64,000 bases of DNA from Antrihabitans stalagmiti (GTDB lineage Bacteria > Actinomycetota > Actinomycetes > Mycobacteriales > Mycobacteriaceae), in NCBI RefSeq assembly GCF_016482825.1, contig NZ_JAEMNV010000005.1, positions 120,921-184,920 on the forward strand. Direction: 5' to 3'. Of the stretch, positions 1-7,376 are shown one piece after another. Positions within the stretch are counted from its first letter, which is position 1. Every line of letters begins with the position of its first letter. The position numbers were made by a program, and so were the translations under genes. Under the pieces are notes generated by a model. That model had not been told where the DNA came from. It was given only the letters and a program-made list of their open reading frames with translations, and made no database searches.

Positions 1-339
1 GACATTCTCGATTGCCCAGCAGAGCGCTTCGGGCTCGAGTGTGCGGTCGAGTTCGAGCACGATGCGGTCGATCGAGTCGCGGGCGCCGAGCCTGCGCAGC
101 AGCGGAAGCAGATCCTCGCGCAGTGTGCACGACACGCAACCGTGTGCGAGCTCGAGGATCGATTCACGGCGGGCGTCGTACGTGGTGACCGTTCGACGGA
201 CGACCCCCTCGGTGACCTCGGCCAGATCATGGCGAACGACGACGGTCCTGGCGTCGAGCAGGGATCGAGCTGTCGCCGCGGTGGCGCCTGCCCAACCCGC
301 CACCAGGATTACCGGCGTTCTGCGATCGGTCGCGCTCAC
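1..339 (-). CDS. CobW/COG0523-family GTPase (N-terminal part, cut by window edge)
   Basis: Reading leftward from a GTG at 339 with a good GGAGGTGG ribosome site, the first 113 codons are visible and the gene runs off the window. The N-terminus carries a degenerate P-loop (VAGWAGATAATA in place of GxxGxGKT) and then GCVSCTLREDLL, the spot where COG0523 metallochaperones have the CxCC metal motif; here it is C-V-S-C. The gene diverges from zinc-independent ribosomal protein genes across two Zur-like boxes, so it is probably made under zinc starvation. In mycobacteria a CobW-like protein of the same regulon (Mrf) brings the hibernation factor to ribosomes; similarity to Mrf rather than to a true zinc chaperone is an inference from the altered motifs and context. 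Confidence 0.8.
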   Translation of the reverse strand, partial: MSATDRRTPVILVAGWAGATAATARSLLDARTVVVRHDLAEVTEGVVRRTVTTYDARRESILELAHGCVSCTLREDLLPLLRRLGARDSIDRIVLELDRTLEPEALCWAIENV

Positions 340-364
340 GGTCAAGCCACCTCCAGGGTTAATC

Positions 365-377
365 GACAACGATTGTC
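365..377. promoter_or_regulatory. Zur-type operator, proximal to the CobW gene
   Basis: GACAACGATTGTC is a perfect inverted repeat (GACAA, 3 nt, TTGTC) followed by ATTACG. It lies in the 130-bp divergent gap between the CobW-type GTPase and the alternative ribosomal protein genes. It resembles actinobacterial Zur boxes (TGAnAAyGATTnTCA type). The regulator itself is not in the window. Confidence 0.7.
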
Positions 378-419
378 ATTACGACAGGAGGGAATGTACC
401 GTGAATCCACCACGTTGTC

Positions 420-432
420 GAAAACGATTGTC
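420..432. promoter_or_regulatory. Zur-type operator, proximal to rpmB
   Basis: GAAAACGATTGTC followed by ATAAC shares the CGATTGTCAT core with the box at 365-377, 55 bp away. It lies 37 bp before the L28 start, a position suited to repressing that operon. The left half is less symmetric than in the first box. Confidence 0.65.
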
Positions 433-469
433 ATAACCGCAATCGCACAGTTCACGAGAGGCAAGACCG

Positions 470-706
470 ATGTCGGCGCACTGCCAAGTCACCGGACGGG
501 TGCCAGGGTTCGGGAAATCCGTATCGCACTCGCACAAACGGACCAGCCGCCGCTGGAACCCGAACATTCAACGCAAGACCTACTTCGTGCCGAGTGAAGG
601 TCGTCGAGTCACCCTCACCGTCTCGACGAAGGGCATCAAGACGATAGACCGCGACGGTATCGACGCGGTCCTAGCTCGCATTCGCAGCCGAGGGGAGAAA
701 ATCTGA
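470..706 (+). CDS. rpmB: Ribosomal protein L28, zinc-independent (C-) paralog
   Basis: 78 residues with the L28 signature [20 protein letters not shown] (residues 12-31). The usual CxxC near the N-terminus has become C-Q-V-T, so the zinc knuckle is lost; this marks the paralog that replaces the zinc-binding L28 when zinc is scarce. It is the first gene of a four-gene run, and its TGA overlaps the next ATG (TGATG at 704-708). Two Zur-like boxes lie upstream. Confidence 0.93.
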   Translation: MSAHCQVTGRVPGFGKSVSHSHKRTSRRWNPNIQRKTYFVPSEGRRVTLTVSTKGIKTIDRDGIDAVLARIRSRGEKI

Positions 707-870
707 TGGCCCGCAACGAGATTCGACCGATCATCAAGCTGAAGTCCACAGCGGGGACGGGTTACACCTACGTCACGAGGAAGAACCGGCGCAACGACCC
801 CGACCGTATGGTTCTCCGCAAGTTCGACCCGATCGTGCGCAAACACGTCGACTTCAGGGAAGAGCGCTGA
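706..870 (+). CDS. rpmG: Ribosomal protein L33, zinc-independent (C-) paralog
   Basis: 54 residues from an ATG that overlaps the L28 stop by one base. The sequence reads [18 protein letters not shown], then [16 protein letters not shown], with a C-terminal [12 protein letters not shown]: the L33 fold with no cysteine at all, whereas zinc-type L33 has two CxxC pairs. It is translationally coupled to L28 and is followed after 1 nt by S14. Confidence 0.93.
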   Translation: MARNEIRPIIKLKSTAGTGYTYVTRKNRRNDPDRMVLRKFDPIVRKHVDFREER

Positions 871-871
871 C

Positions 872-1177
872 ATGGCCAAGAAATCGAAGATCGCTCGCAA
901 CGAGCAACGAAAATTGGTCGTCGCCCGCTTCGCCGAGCGCCGGACCGAACTCAAGGACATCATCCGCAGGCCGAGCAGCAGCGACGACGAGCGTAGGGCC
1001 GCACAATCCGCTCTGCAGCGGCTCCCGAGGGACGCAAATCCAGTACGATTGCGCAATCGAGACGCGGCGGATGGACGTCCACGCGGCTACCTTCGGAAGT
1101 TCGGCCTATCTCGAATTCGCGTTCGCGAAATGGCCCACCGAGGGGAACTTCCCGGCGTCCACAAATCGAGTTGGTGA
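872..1177 (+). CDS. rpsN: Ribosomal protein S14, zinc-independent (C-) paralog
   Basis: 101 residues, the long S14 form without cysteines (short zinc-type S14 is about 61 residues with CxxC...CxxC). [14 protein letters not shown] at the start and [19 protein letters not shown] near the end are family signatures. The gene follows L33 after a single base and precedes S18 by 10 bp, so all four are one transcript. Placement in the small-subunit head near the decoding region is family knowledge. Confidence 0.95.
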   Translation: MAKKSKIARNEQRKLVVARFAERRTELKDIIRRPSSSDDERRAAQSALQRLPRDANPVRLRNRDAADGRPRGYLRKFGLSRIRVREMAHRGELPGVHKSSW

Positions 1178-1187
1178 GGAGCAGATC

Positions 1188-1448
1188 ATGGCAGTGAAAC
1201 GAGCACCCTCCAAGAAGACTCGCGCAGACGAGGGCCGCAAGCCGAAGAAGAATCCACTGATCTCCGCCGGTGTCGAGACTGTCGACTACAAGGACATCAA
1301 CCTGCTGCGCACCTTCATCTCCGACCGCGGCAAGATTCGCAGCCGCCGCGTCACCGGGCTCACCCCGCAGCAACAGCGGCAAGTTGCGGTAGCTGTGAAG
1401 AATGCTCGGGAGATGGCGTTGCTGCCGTTCACCAGCAGCAGTCGCTGA
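1188..1448 (+). CDS. rpsR: Ribosomal protein S18, zinc-independent (C-) paralog
   Basis: 86 residues from an ATG with GGTGAGGAGCAG upstream. An in-frame ATG at 1071 lies inside S14 and is not a likely start. [18 protein letters not shown] (residues 33-50) and [14 protein letters not shown] are S18 hallmarks. The CxxC of primary actinobacterial S18 near the N-terminus is absent. It is the last gene of the Zur-type operon and is followed 17 nt later by a strong hairpin. Confidence 0.94.
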   Translation: MAVKRAPSKKTRADEGRKPKKNPLISAGVETVDYKDINLLRTFISDRGKIRSRRVTGLTPQQQRQVAVAVKNAREMALLPFTSSSR

Positions 1449-1465
1449 CACCTGTCACCGAAACG

Positions 1466-1506
1466 ACAACGGCCGCACAACCCCAGCTGGGTTGCGCGGC
1501 CGTTGT
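1466..1506. terminator. Bidirectional terminator hairpin
   Basis: Arms ACAACGGCCGCACAACCC (1466-1483) and GGGTTGCGCGGCCGTTGT (1489-1506) pair over 18 bp with one mismatch or wobble and a 5-nt loop. It sits between the convergent ends of rpsR (1448) and the LysM gene (1519). There is no clear T-run. Confidence 0.8.
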
Positions 1507-1518
1507 GCTGTCAGCGAA

Positions 1519-2076
1519 TCACGGGATGGTGAGGACCTGTCCCGGGTTGATCAGATCCGGGTTGTCGACACCACTTGCGTTCGCGATTTCCTGGTAACGG
1601 TTGCCGTCACCGTAGAACTTCTCGGAGATTGCCCACAGGGTGTCGCCGGGCTCGACCGTGTAGGTGCGAGGGGCCGGCGGCGGCGGAGGAGGCGCGGGGG
1701 CCTCGGCCGGTGCGGGCTCGGGCTCGGCCGGTGCTTCGGCTGCCTCGACGTTGGTACCCGACGCCCAGAGGACATTGCCCTCGGCACCGTAGAGCACGAC
1801 GTTGCGGTCGGCCTGCAGCGTCAGCTTGGCGCCACTGTTTCCGCTGGTCTCCGATGCCCACTTGGGCTCGTTGGCGTCGTTGTACAGCACGAAGTTGCCA
1901 TCGTCCTGCAACGTCGCACGGACGGCGCCAGACCCGTTGGTCTCACTGGCCCACACTGCGTTGCCGTCTTCGGACAGCACGAGATTGCCGTCGTCCTGCA
2001 GCGTCAGCGCGTACGCACCGTTGTTGATCGACTGGCCACGGTCGAGGCCGCTACCCGCCTGCAAAGTGTCCGCCAC
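1519..2076 (-). CDS. Bulb-type lectin plus LysM domain protein
   Basis: 185 residues from a GTG at 2076 preceded by AAAGGGG; the ATG further upstream gives a poor start. Residues about 1-105 form a monocot mannose-binding lectin-like domain with three repeats. Two keep the mannose motif QxDxNxVxY (QDDGNFVLY, QADRNVVLY) and the first ends in Ser instead of Tyr. A linker rich in Pro, Ala and Glu follows, then a C-terminal LysM (TYTVEPGDTLWAISEKFYG) expected to bind peptidoglycan. No signal peptide or membrane segment is visible, so the route to the wall is unclear. It may be a surface or growth-inhibitory lectin; function not established. Confidence 0.85.
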   Translation of the reverse strand: MADTLQAGSGLDRGQSINNGAYALTLQDDGNLVLSEDGNAVWASETNGSGAVRATLQDDGNFVLYNDANEPKWASETSGNSGAKLTLQADRNVVLYGAEGNVLWASGTNVEAAEAPAEPEPAPAEAPAPPPPPPAPRTYTVEPGDTLWAISEKFYGDGNRYQEIANASGVDNPDLINPGQVLTIP

Positions 2077-2332
2077 GTGGTTCCCCTTTCGGAGGATTTG
2101 TCTCTTATGGATACTTTGGTGCAACTGCGCCGAACCTGCTGCGTAGCTTGCACCGACGCCGAACACTACTGCGCCGGGGCGCGGCGCGCCCGGGTTAAGT
2201 TCACCAATTCAAAGAATGTTCACTCCCGCCGCTGAACCCGATATCAGCCGACCTGCGAACTTGCAGTTACAGACACCTGACCGCCGATGTACAAATAGCG
2301 GCTCGATTGCTGGCGTGTTCCCCACCGTGTCG
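2077..2332. other. Intergenic region upstream of the LysM-lectin gene
   Basis: This 256-bp stretch holds the leader and promoter of the LysM-lectin gene and the end of the VWA transcript. The AT-richer part at 2195-2225 (TTAAGTTCACCAATTCAAAG) may include promoter elements, but no clear -35/-10 pair or terminator was recognised. Confidence 0.4.
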
Positions 2333-4267
2333 CTATTTCCGTCGCAGCCTCATGTAATCGCTGACGACTGCCGCCCCGAGACCATCGAGATCCGGGGCCA
2401 CCACACGACCACCCGCACGCCGCGCCATCCGATCGACGAACCGTGCCAGGCCCGGGTCGTCTCCGAGGCGGAAGAAGGTCACCTGCGCACCGAGCCGCGC
2501 CAGCAGATCGAGTTCCTTGATCGTCAGACCGAGGGTCCGCATGCTCGGCGGGTAGTCGAAATGCGCGTAGCCGTCAGGTTCGAGGTGCGCTGTCGGCTCG
2601 CCATCGGTGACGATCAAGACGACAGGCTGCGCATTCGGATTACGACGCAGATGCCGACCAGCAAGCATCAGCGCGTGATGCAGGTTGGTGCCCTGCTCGT
2701 ATGCACCGTCGAGACCTGCCAATTCCGAGGCGGTCAAGGTCCTCGCATTGCGACCGAACCCGATCAGCTGCAGGTCGTCACCGCGGAAACGTGTGCTCAC
2801 CAGATGATTGAGCGCGAGTGCGGTCCGCTTCATCGGCACCCACCTGCCCTCCATAACCATCGAGAACGACGTGTCGACGAGCAACGCGACAACGGCTTGC
2901 GCACGCTGTTCGGTCTCGGCGACCTCGACATCGGACACCTGCAAACGGACGGGTATCGCGCCCGGCTGCCGCAGCACGGCATTGGTGATCGTCCTCGTCA
3001 CGTCCCACGGTTCGGTATCGCCGAAGGCCCACTCCCTGCTCGCGCCCGTCGGTTCCCCCATCGCGCCGGCCTTGCGCGTGTCGCGTTCGCCGCGTCGACC
3101 CGACAAGCTGCCTGCGACATCGCGCAATGCCGATTCGCCGAGCCGTCGCATTGCTTTCGGCGAGAGCCGCCACTGACCGTCGGCACCTTTGTCGAGAAAG
3201 CCTTGCTGCTGCAACGCTTTCTCCAACTCCGCGAGGGTTTTCACATCCGCGGCTGCTTCGTCGCCGAGGTGCCGAGCCAACGCATCGAGATCGATGTCGT
3301 CGAGTTGAGCACCCGCATGTTGTTGCGCGAGTTGATCGCCGAGCTCTTCGAGTTCGGCGATCTCCTGCAGCGCTGCCGTTCCCTCGCCGAGTCCCATGCC
3401 CTGCTCACCACGGAAGCGCTCCGAGCCTTCCCAATCCTCCCCCGGCCGCGCCGACTGCAGATGCTGATCGAGGCGACCCAACTGATCCAGCAGCGACGGA
3501 CTGCCGAAGGCCTGCTGCGACAACGCATCCAGCTCGGCACGTTGGTCAGGGGTCAGCGAGTTTCTGAGCCGCTGCGCCGCGGCAGCGCGTGCCGCGAGCG
3601 AATCGAGTAGCTCCTCGACGTTGGTCGGATTGTCGGGGAAGAACTCACCGTGGCGGTCCATGAACTCGTCGAACTGCTCTTGGGTGTCTGTGCCCTGCGC
3701 ATGTGCGTCGAGCAGATTGTTGAGGTCGTCGAGCATGTCGGCGATCCGCTGCCGGTCCTCGTCCGACGCGTTCTCCAACGCCTGCTTCATGCCGGCGAAG
3801 CGTTGGTCGAGCAACTCGCGGCCGAGCAGATCGCGAATCTTGTCGTACTCCGCACGTGCTTCCGAGCTGCGCCAGTCGTAGTCCGAAAGTTCCTGCACCG
3901 CTTTGGCAGTCGATCCCGGCAGCTCCGCGAGCTGCATTTCGGCGAACCGCGCGTCGTCGTCGAGCGCGCGGGCAAGCGCCTTGCGTTCCTCCAACACGGC
4001 ACGGTCGAGCAGCTTGCGAACCTCTTCGAGAGTTCCGTCGAGATTGCTGCGCTGCAACATCTCTCGTCGTCTCTTCGCGGCCTTCATCGCAAGGTCGTCC
4101 AGACCGCGCATGTTGCCGGTACCGCGACGAAGCAACTCGCGCAACGCATGTCGAGGCGAACTGCCGCTCATGACATCGTTACCGATCGCCTCGAGCGCAT
4201 CGCGCAGGTCCACCGGCGGTGCGAGTGGATCGCTACCGTCGTACGGCGTGTACCGCGAATCCCGCAT
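2333..4267 (-). CDS. VWA-domain protein partnered with a MoxR-type ATPase
   Basis: 644 residues. The first ~450 are mostly helical and charged. A C-terminal von Willebrand A domain begins near residue 455, with the MIDAS motif DTSFS (about residue 465), a GTNLHHAL threonine loop and VTDGEP. Its ATG overlaps the stop of the upstream AAA+ gene (TGATG, 4265-4269), so the two are coupled. Such AAA+/VWA pairs resemble magnesium-chelatase I/D subunits but act mostly as metal-insertion or complex-remodelling chaperones of unknown client. The pair corresponds to Rv0958/Rv0959 of M. tuberculosis in the same neighbourhood. Confidence 0.88.
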   Translation of the reverse strand: MRDSRYTPYDGSDPLAPPVDLRDALEAIGNDVMSGSSPRHALRELLRRGTGNMRGLDDLAMKAAKRRREMLQRSNLDGTLEEVRKLLDRAVLEERKALARALDDDARFAEMQLAELPGSTAKAVQELSDYDWRSSEARAEYDKIRDLLGRELLDQRFAGMKQALENASDEDRQRIADMLDDLNNLLDAHAQGTDTQEQFDEFMDRHGEFFPDNPTNVEELLDSLAARAAAAQRLRNSLTPDQRAELDALSQQAFGSPSLLDQLGRLDQHLQSARPGEDWEGSERFRGEQGMGLGEGTAALQEIAELEELGDQLAQQHAGAQLDDIDLDALARHLGDEAAADVKTLAELEKALQQQGFLDKGADGQWRLSPKAMRRLGESALRDVAGSLSGRRGERDTRKAGAMGEPTGASREWAFGDTEPWDVTRTITNAVLRQPGAIPVRLQVSDVEVAETEQRAQAVVALLVDTSFSMVMEGRWVPMKRTALALNHLVSTRFRGDDLQLIGFGRNARTLTASELAGLDGAYEQGTNLHHALMLAGRHLRRNPNAQPVVLIVTDGEPTAHLEPDGYAHFDYPPSMRTLGLTIKELDLLARLGAQVTFFRLGDDPGLARFVDRMARRAGGRVVAPDLDGLGAAVVSDYMRLRRK

Positions 4268-5652
4268 CAGCCGTACACCAGCTGCCCGTCGTCGCTCGCG
4301 ATCTTGCTGATGCGACGAGCCAGATACAGGCCCTCCAGCGCGAACTCGGCCGCCGCCGCGCGTTCACCGTCGGATTCGGCGTGCAGCCTCTTCGCGACCA
4401 CATCGAGAATGTCGAGGTCGGGTAGTTCGGCCAGGAGCGCTTTGGCCGTGACCCGCTCGCCGGTCACAACCGGATCGCCGAGTTCGACCGCACTCACCAG
4501 CGTGGCAAGGTCGATCCCACCGAGACGTTCGCGCGCGGTGTCTGCCGTCGCGCGACGCAGCAGATGCTCGAGAACCTCGATCTCCCGACCTTCCTCGCCG
4601 GATTCGAACTCGATCTTGCCGCGCAGTACCTCGATGACTGTGCCGAGATCGACCGGACGCGCAACCGGGTCGGCCTCGCTGAGCACGACACTGCGATGCA
4701 CCGCCGACGCTGCGACCGTTTCAGCGGCAGCAACGGCGAAACGAGCCGACACACCCGACCGCTGATCGATCGCCGTCGATTCGCGCAGCAGTCGAGTGAA
4801 CCGCGCCAGCACCTCGAGCAGATATTCCGGGACGGTCGCTTCGAGGTGTGCTTCCTGATGAACGACTGCGATCTCGTCGCTCAGCAGCCGTGGATAGTGG
4901 GTACGGATCTCGGCGCCGAAACGGTCCTTGAGTGGAGTGATGATACGGCCGCGATTCGTGTAATCCTCGGGGTTCGCGCTCGCGACCAACAGGACGTCCA
5001 AAGGTAGCCGCAAGGTGTAACCGCGGACCTGAATATCCCGCTCCTCCATCACGTTCAGAAGCGACACCTGAATCCGCTCGGCGAGGTCGGGCAGCTCGTT
5101 GATGGCGACGATGCCTCGGTGCGCACGCGGAACGAGTCCGAAGTGGATCGTCTCCGGATCGCCCAGGCTGCGACCTTCGGCGACCTTCACCGGATCGACG
5201 TCACCGACGAGGTCGGCAACGCTGGTATCCGGCGTCGCCAACTTCTCCGCATACCGTTCGCTGCGATGCCGCCATTCGATCGGCAGGTCGTCGCCGAGTT
5301 CTGCCGACCGTCGAATCGAGGCGGGCGTGATCGGATCGTAGGGATGTTCGCCGAGTTCACTGCCCGCGATGACCGGGGTCCACTCGTCGAGCAGCAGGTT
5401 CAGGGTTCGCAGAAGTCGCGTCTTACCCTGGCCCCGCTCGCCGAGCAGGACGACGTCATGGCCTGCGATCAGCGCTCGCTCCAAACGGGGCAGCACGGTG
5501 TCCTCGAACCCGACGATTCCCGGCCACGGATCCCTACCGTCGCGCAGTGCAGCGATGAGGTTCGTTCGAATCTCTTGCTTGACGGACAGTTGCGCATGCC
5601 CAGAGGCACGCAGCTCGCCGAGTGTCGCGGGCTTGGTGTTGGCGTGAGTCAC
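4267..5652 (-). CDS. MoxR/Mg-chelatase-type AAA+ ATPase
   Basis: 461 residues. Walker A GERGQGKT lies at 71-78. A Walker-B-like strand GIVAINELPDL has Asn-Glu in place of Asp-Glu. Sensor 1 is LLVASANPED, and TPLKDRFGAEIRTHYP forms the arginine-finger region. The C-terminal part is a helical lid. It is the first gene of a two-gene operon with the VWA protein and is probably its motor. It shares a 68-bp divergent gap with the DUF4126 gene. It is not chlH/bchI context, so chlorophyll or cobalt chelation is unlikely. Confidence 0.9.
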   Translation of the reverse strand: MTHANTKPATLGELRASGHAQLSVKQEIRTNLIAALRDGRDPWPGIVGFEDTVLPRLERALIAGHDVVLLGERGQGKTRLLRTLNLLLDEWTPVIAGSELGEHPYDPITPASIRRSAELGDDLPIEWRHRSERYAEKLATPDTSVADLVGDVDPVKVAEGRSLGDPETIHFGLVPRAHRGIVAINELPDLAERIQVSLLNVMEERDIQVRGYTLRLPLDVLLVASANPEDYTNRGRIITPLKDRFGAEIRTHYPRLLSDEIAVVHQEAHLEATVPEYLLEVLARFTRLLRESTAIDQRSGVSARFAVAAAETVAASAVHRSVVLSEADPVARPVDLGTVIEVLRGKIEFESGEEGREIEVLEHLLRRATADTARERLGGIDLATLVSAVELGDPVVTGERVTAKALLAELPDLDILDVVAKRLHAESDGERAAAAEFALEGLYLARRISKIASDDGQLVYG

Positions 5653-5720
5653 CTCCTCACGTTACGAGTGTTCTTCCAAGGCGGCCACTGGAGCACCGAC
5701 CCGCGTCATAGGATCGGACC

Positions 5721-6296
5721 ATGGAGACCTGGGTCCTACCAGCGTTGCTCGGCCTCGGACTGGCTGCAGCCAGCGGTTTTCGCACCTTCCTACCCCTACT
5801 TATGCTGAGCGGTGCAGCGCATTTCGAACTGCTCGGCATCGATCTCAATTCGTCGTTCGACTGGGTCGGCTCGACTGGAGCCTTGGTTGCGCTGGCGATC
5901 GCGACGGTTGTCGAACTGCTCGCCGACCTGATCCCGGTCGTCGACAACGTCCTGTCCGTCGTCGGTAACGTCACCCGACCGATAGCCGCCGTCATTGCAG
6001 CGGGGGCGGTGTTCGCCTCGCTCGATCCGTCGACGGCGGCGATCGCGGGCCTGATCATCGGCGCTCCGACCGCACTCGCGATCAGCGGTGCGCAGACCAG
6101 CCTGCGTGGCGCGAGCACCGTCGGTACGGCGGGGGTCGCGAATCCCGTCATCTCGGTACTGGAAGACATCGTCTCGTTCGTGCTGTCGTTGATCGCGATG
6201 CTGCTGCCGATCCTGGTGCCGGTGCTTCTCGGCCTGCTCATCTGGGGAGTCTGGCGGCTGACCACACGGTTTCGCCGTAAACCGTCCCCCGCCTAG
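5721..6296 (+). CDS. DUF4126 family membrane protein
   Basis: 191 residues from an ATG at 5721. Five or six hydrophobic segments are visible, and the N-terminus LGLGLAAASGFRTFLPLL is typical of DUF4126. The C-terminus ends in a basic tail (RFRRKPSPA). It stands alone, divergent from the AAA+/VWA operon. A palindromic repeat begins 3 nt after its stop. No function is known for the family. Confidence 0.85.
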   Translation: METWVLPALLGLGLAAASGFRTFLPLLMLSGAAHFELLGIDLNSSFDWVGSTGALVALAIATVVELLADLIPVVDNVLSVVGNVTRPIAAVIAAGAVFASLDPSTAAIAGLIIGAPTALAISGAQTSLRGASTVGTAGVANPVISVLEDIVSFVLSLIAMLLPILVPVLLGLLIWGVWRLTTRFRRKPSPA

Positions 6297-6299
6297 CGC

Positions 6300-6355
6300 C
6301 GAGTGTGCACTTACGTCTCGTCCGAGTCGATCCAGCGACGAAAAGTGCACACTCG
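6300..6355. repeat. Palindromic repeat family A, copy 1
   Basis: CGAGTGTGCACTT (6300-6312) and AAGTGCACACTCG (6343-6355) are perfect 13-bp inverted arms around a 30-nt centre. It lies 3 nt after the DUF4126 stop. A second copy with the same arms lies at 7308-7372, so the pair flanks the DUF559 gene. It could act as a terminator. Confidence 0.85.
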
Positions 6356-6364
6356 CGGACGGCC

Positions 6365-6393
6365 TGTGGATGAATATGCGAACCTGTGGATAA
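6365..6393 (+). promoter_or_regulatory. Direct repeat with DnaA-box-like sequence
   Basis: CCTGTGGATGAA and CCTGTGGATAAA recur with a 20-bp period (TGTGGATGA at 6365-6373, TGTGGATAA at 6385-6393). TGTGGATAA is the complement of the consensus DnaA box TTATCCACA. The pair lies 41-69 bp before the DUF559 start. DnaA binding is only inferred. Confidence 0.5.
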
Positions 6394-6433
6394 ACGATTT
6401 TGACTTCGCGCAGGTCGGCAGCAGTCTCGTCGC

Positions 6434-7303
6434 ATGGGGGATTTCGATCGGCCGTTTCTCGGTAGCGTCGCCGTCGCTGCTGGTGCGGTCACTACAAGGC
6501 AACTTCGCGTCGACTGCACGCGCCTGTTCCGCGACGTCTACGTCTGTAAAGGCGTCACCGTCGATGCACTCGTCAGGGCGCACGCGGCAGCGATCTGGGC
6601 AGGTGACGATGGCATCCTGGCTGGACTCTCTGCGGCAGCGATCCATGGCGCGCTCTGGATCGATCCAAACGCACCCGCCGAAGTGTTCCGAACGGGTAGT
6701 CGACGCCCGCCACCTCGCACGATCGTGCACGGCGACGCCCTCGAACCGGACGAATTCGGTTTGTACGCAGGCAGATTGGCGTCCAAGCCGGCACGGACAG
6801 CCTACGACCTCGGTCGGCGACTACCTCTCGACAGCGCGATAGCGACCATCGACGCTCTGTGCCGAGCGACAGGACTCCAGCCCGACGAAATCACAGCGGT
6901 CGCCGAGCGTCACCCTGGCACCCGTGGGATCGTCTCGTTGCGTGCGGCAATAGAACTCGTCGACGCAGGAGCGGAATCACCGCAGGAAACGCGAACGCGA
7001 CTACTACTCGTCCGTGCCGGACTACCTAGGCCGACGACACAAATTCCGATCGTGGACGAGTGCGGTCGAGTCGTTGCCCGCGCCGACCTCGGCTGGGAGC
7101 GGTGGCGAGTGCTCGTCGAGTACGACGGCATTCAGCACTGGACCGACGAAGAGCAGCGAGCGTGGGATCACGAGCGATCCGAACTACTGGAACGGCTGGG
7201 CTGGAAAGTGATTCATGTCAGCTCGAAACGGCTTCGGCTGCGTCCACACGAAATAGTGGACCTCGCCCGCGGGAAGCTACGCGAAGCTGGAGCACCCGCC
7301 TGA
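6434..7303 (+). CDS. DUF559/Vsr-like endonuclease-fold protein
   Basis: 289 residues. The N-terminal ~180 residues resemble the winged-helix/AbiEi-like region of actinobacterial DUF559 proteins. The C-terminal ~85 residues (about 203-285) look like a PD-(D/E)xK or Vsr-type nuclease: ADLGWERWRVLVEYDGIQHW, then a WDHERSELLERLGWKVIHV block. The acidic residues of ADLGW and VEYDG are candidate catalytic residues. It is flanked by two copies of palindrome family A and preceded by DnaA-box-like repeats. The family is abundant and strain-variable in actinobacteria; the role is unknown, with DNA repair or defence possible. Confidence 0.75.
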   Translation: MGDFDRPFLGSVAVAAGAVTTRQLRVDCTRLFRDVYVCKGVTVDALVRAHAAAIWAGDDGILAGLSAAAIHGALWIDPNAPAEVFRTGSRRPPPRTIVHGDALEPDEFGLYAGRLASKPARTAYDLGRRLPLDSAIATIDALCRATGLQPDEITAVAERHPGTRGIVSLRAAIELVDAGAESPQETRTRLLLVRAGLPRPTTQIPIVDECGRVVARADLGWERWRVLVEYDGIQHWTDEEQRAWDHERSELLERLGWKVIHVSSKRLRLRPHEIVDLARGKLREAGAPA

Positions 7304-7307
7304 AACC

Positions 7308-7372
7308 CCGTCGAGTGTGCACTTATGTGTCGCCCAAGACGCTCGGGACGACGATAAGTGCACACTCGACGG
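7308..7372. repeat. Palindromic repeat family A, copy 2 (terminator-like)
   Basis: Perfect 19-bp arms CCGTCGAGTGTGCACTTAT (7308-7326) and its complement (7354-7372) surround a 27-nt centre. It lies 4 nt after the DUF559 stop (7303) and 4 nt from the convergent purH stop (7377), so it can serve both as terminator. It shares CGAGTGTGCACTTAyG with copy 1. Confidence 0.88.
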
Positions 7373-7376
7373 CAAA

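Noticed and set aside
2216-3610. Long plus-strand open frame of 464 codons opposite the VWA gene
   Set aside because: It is antisense to a clear VWA protein with intact MIDAS motif and has the Arg/His/Pro-rich composition of a GC-rich shadow frame.
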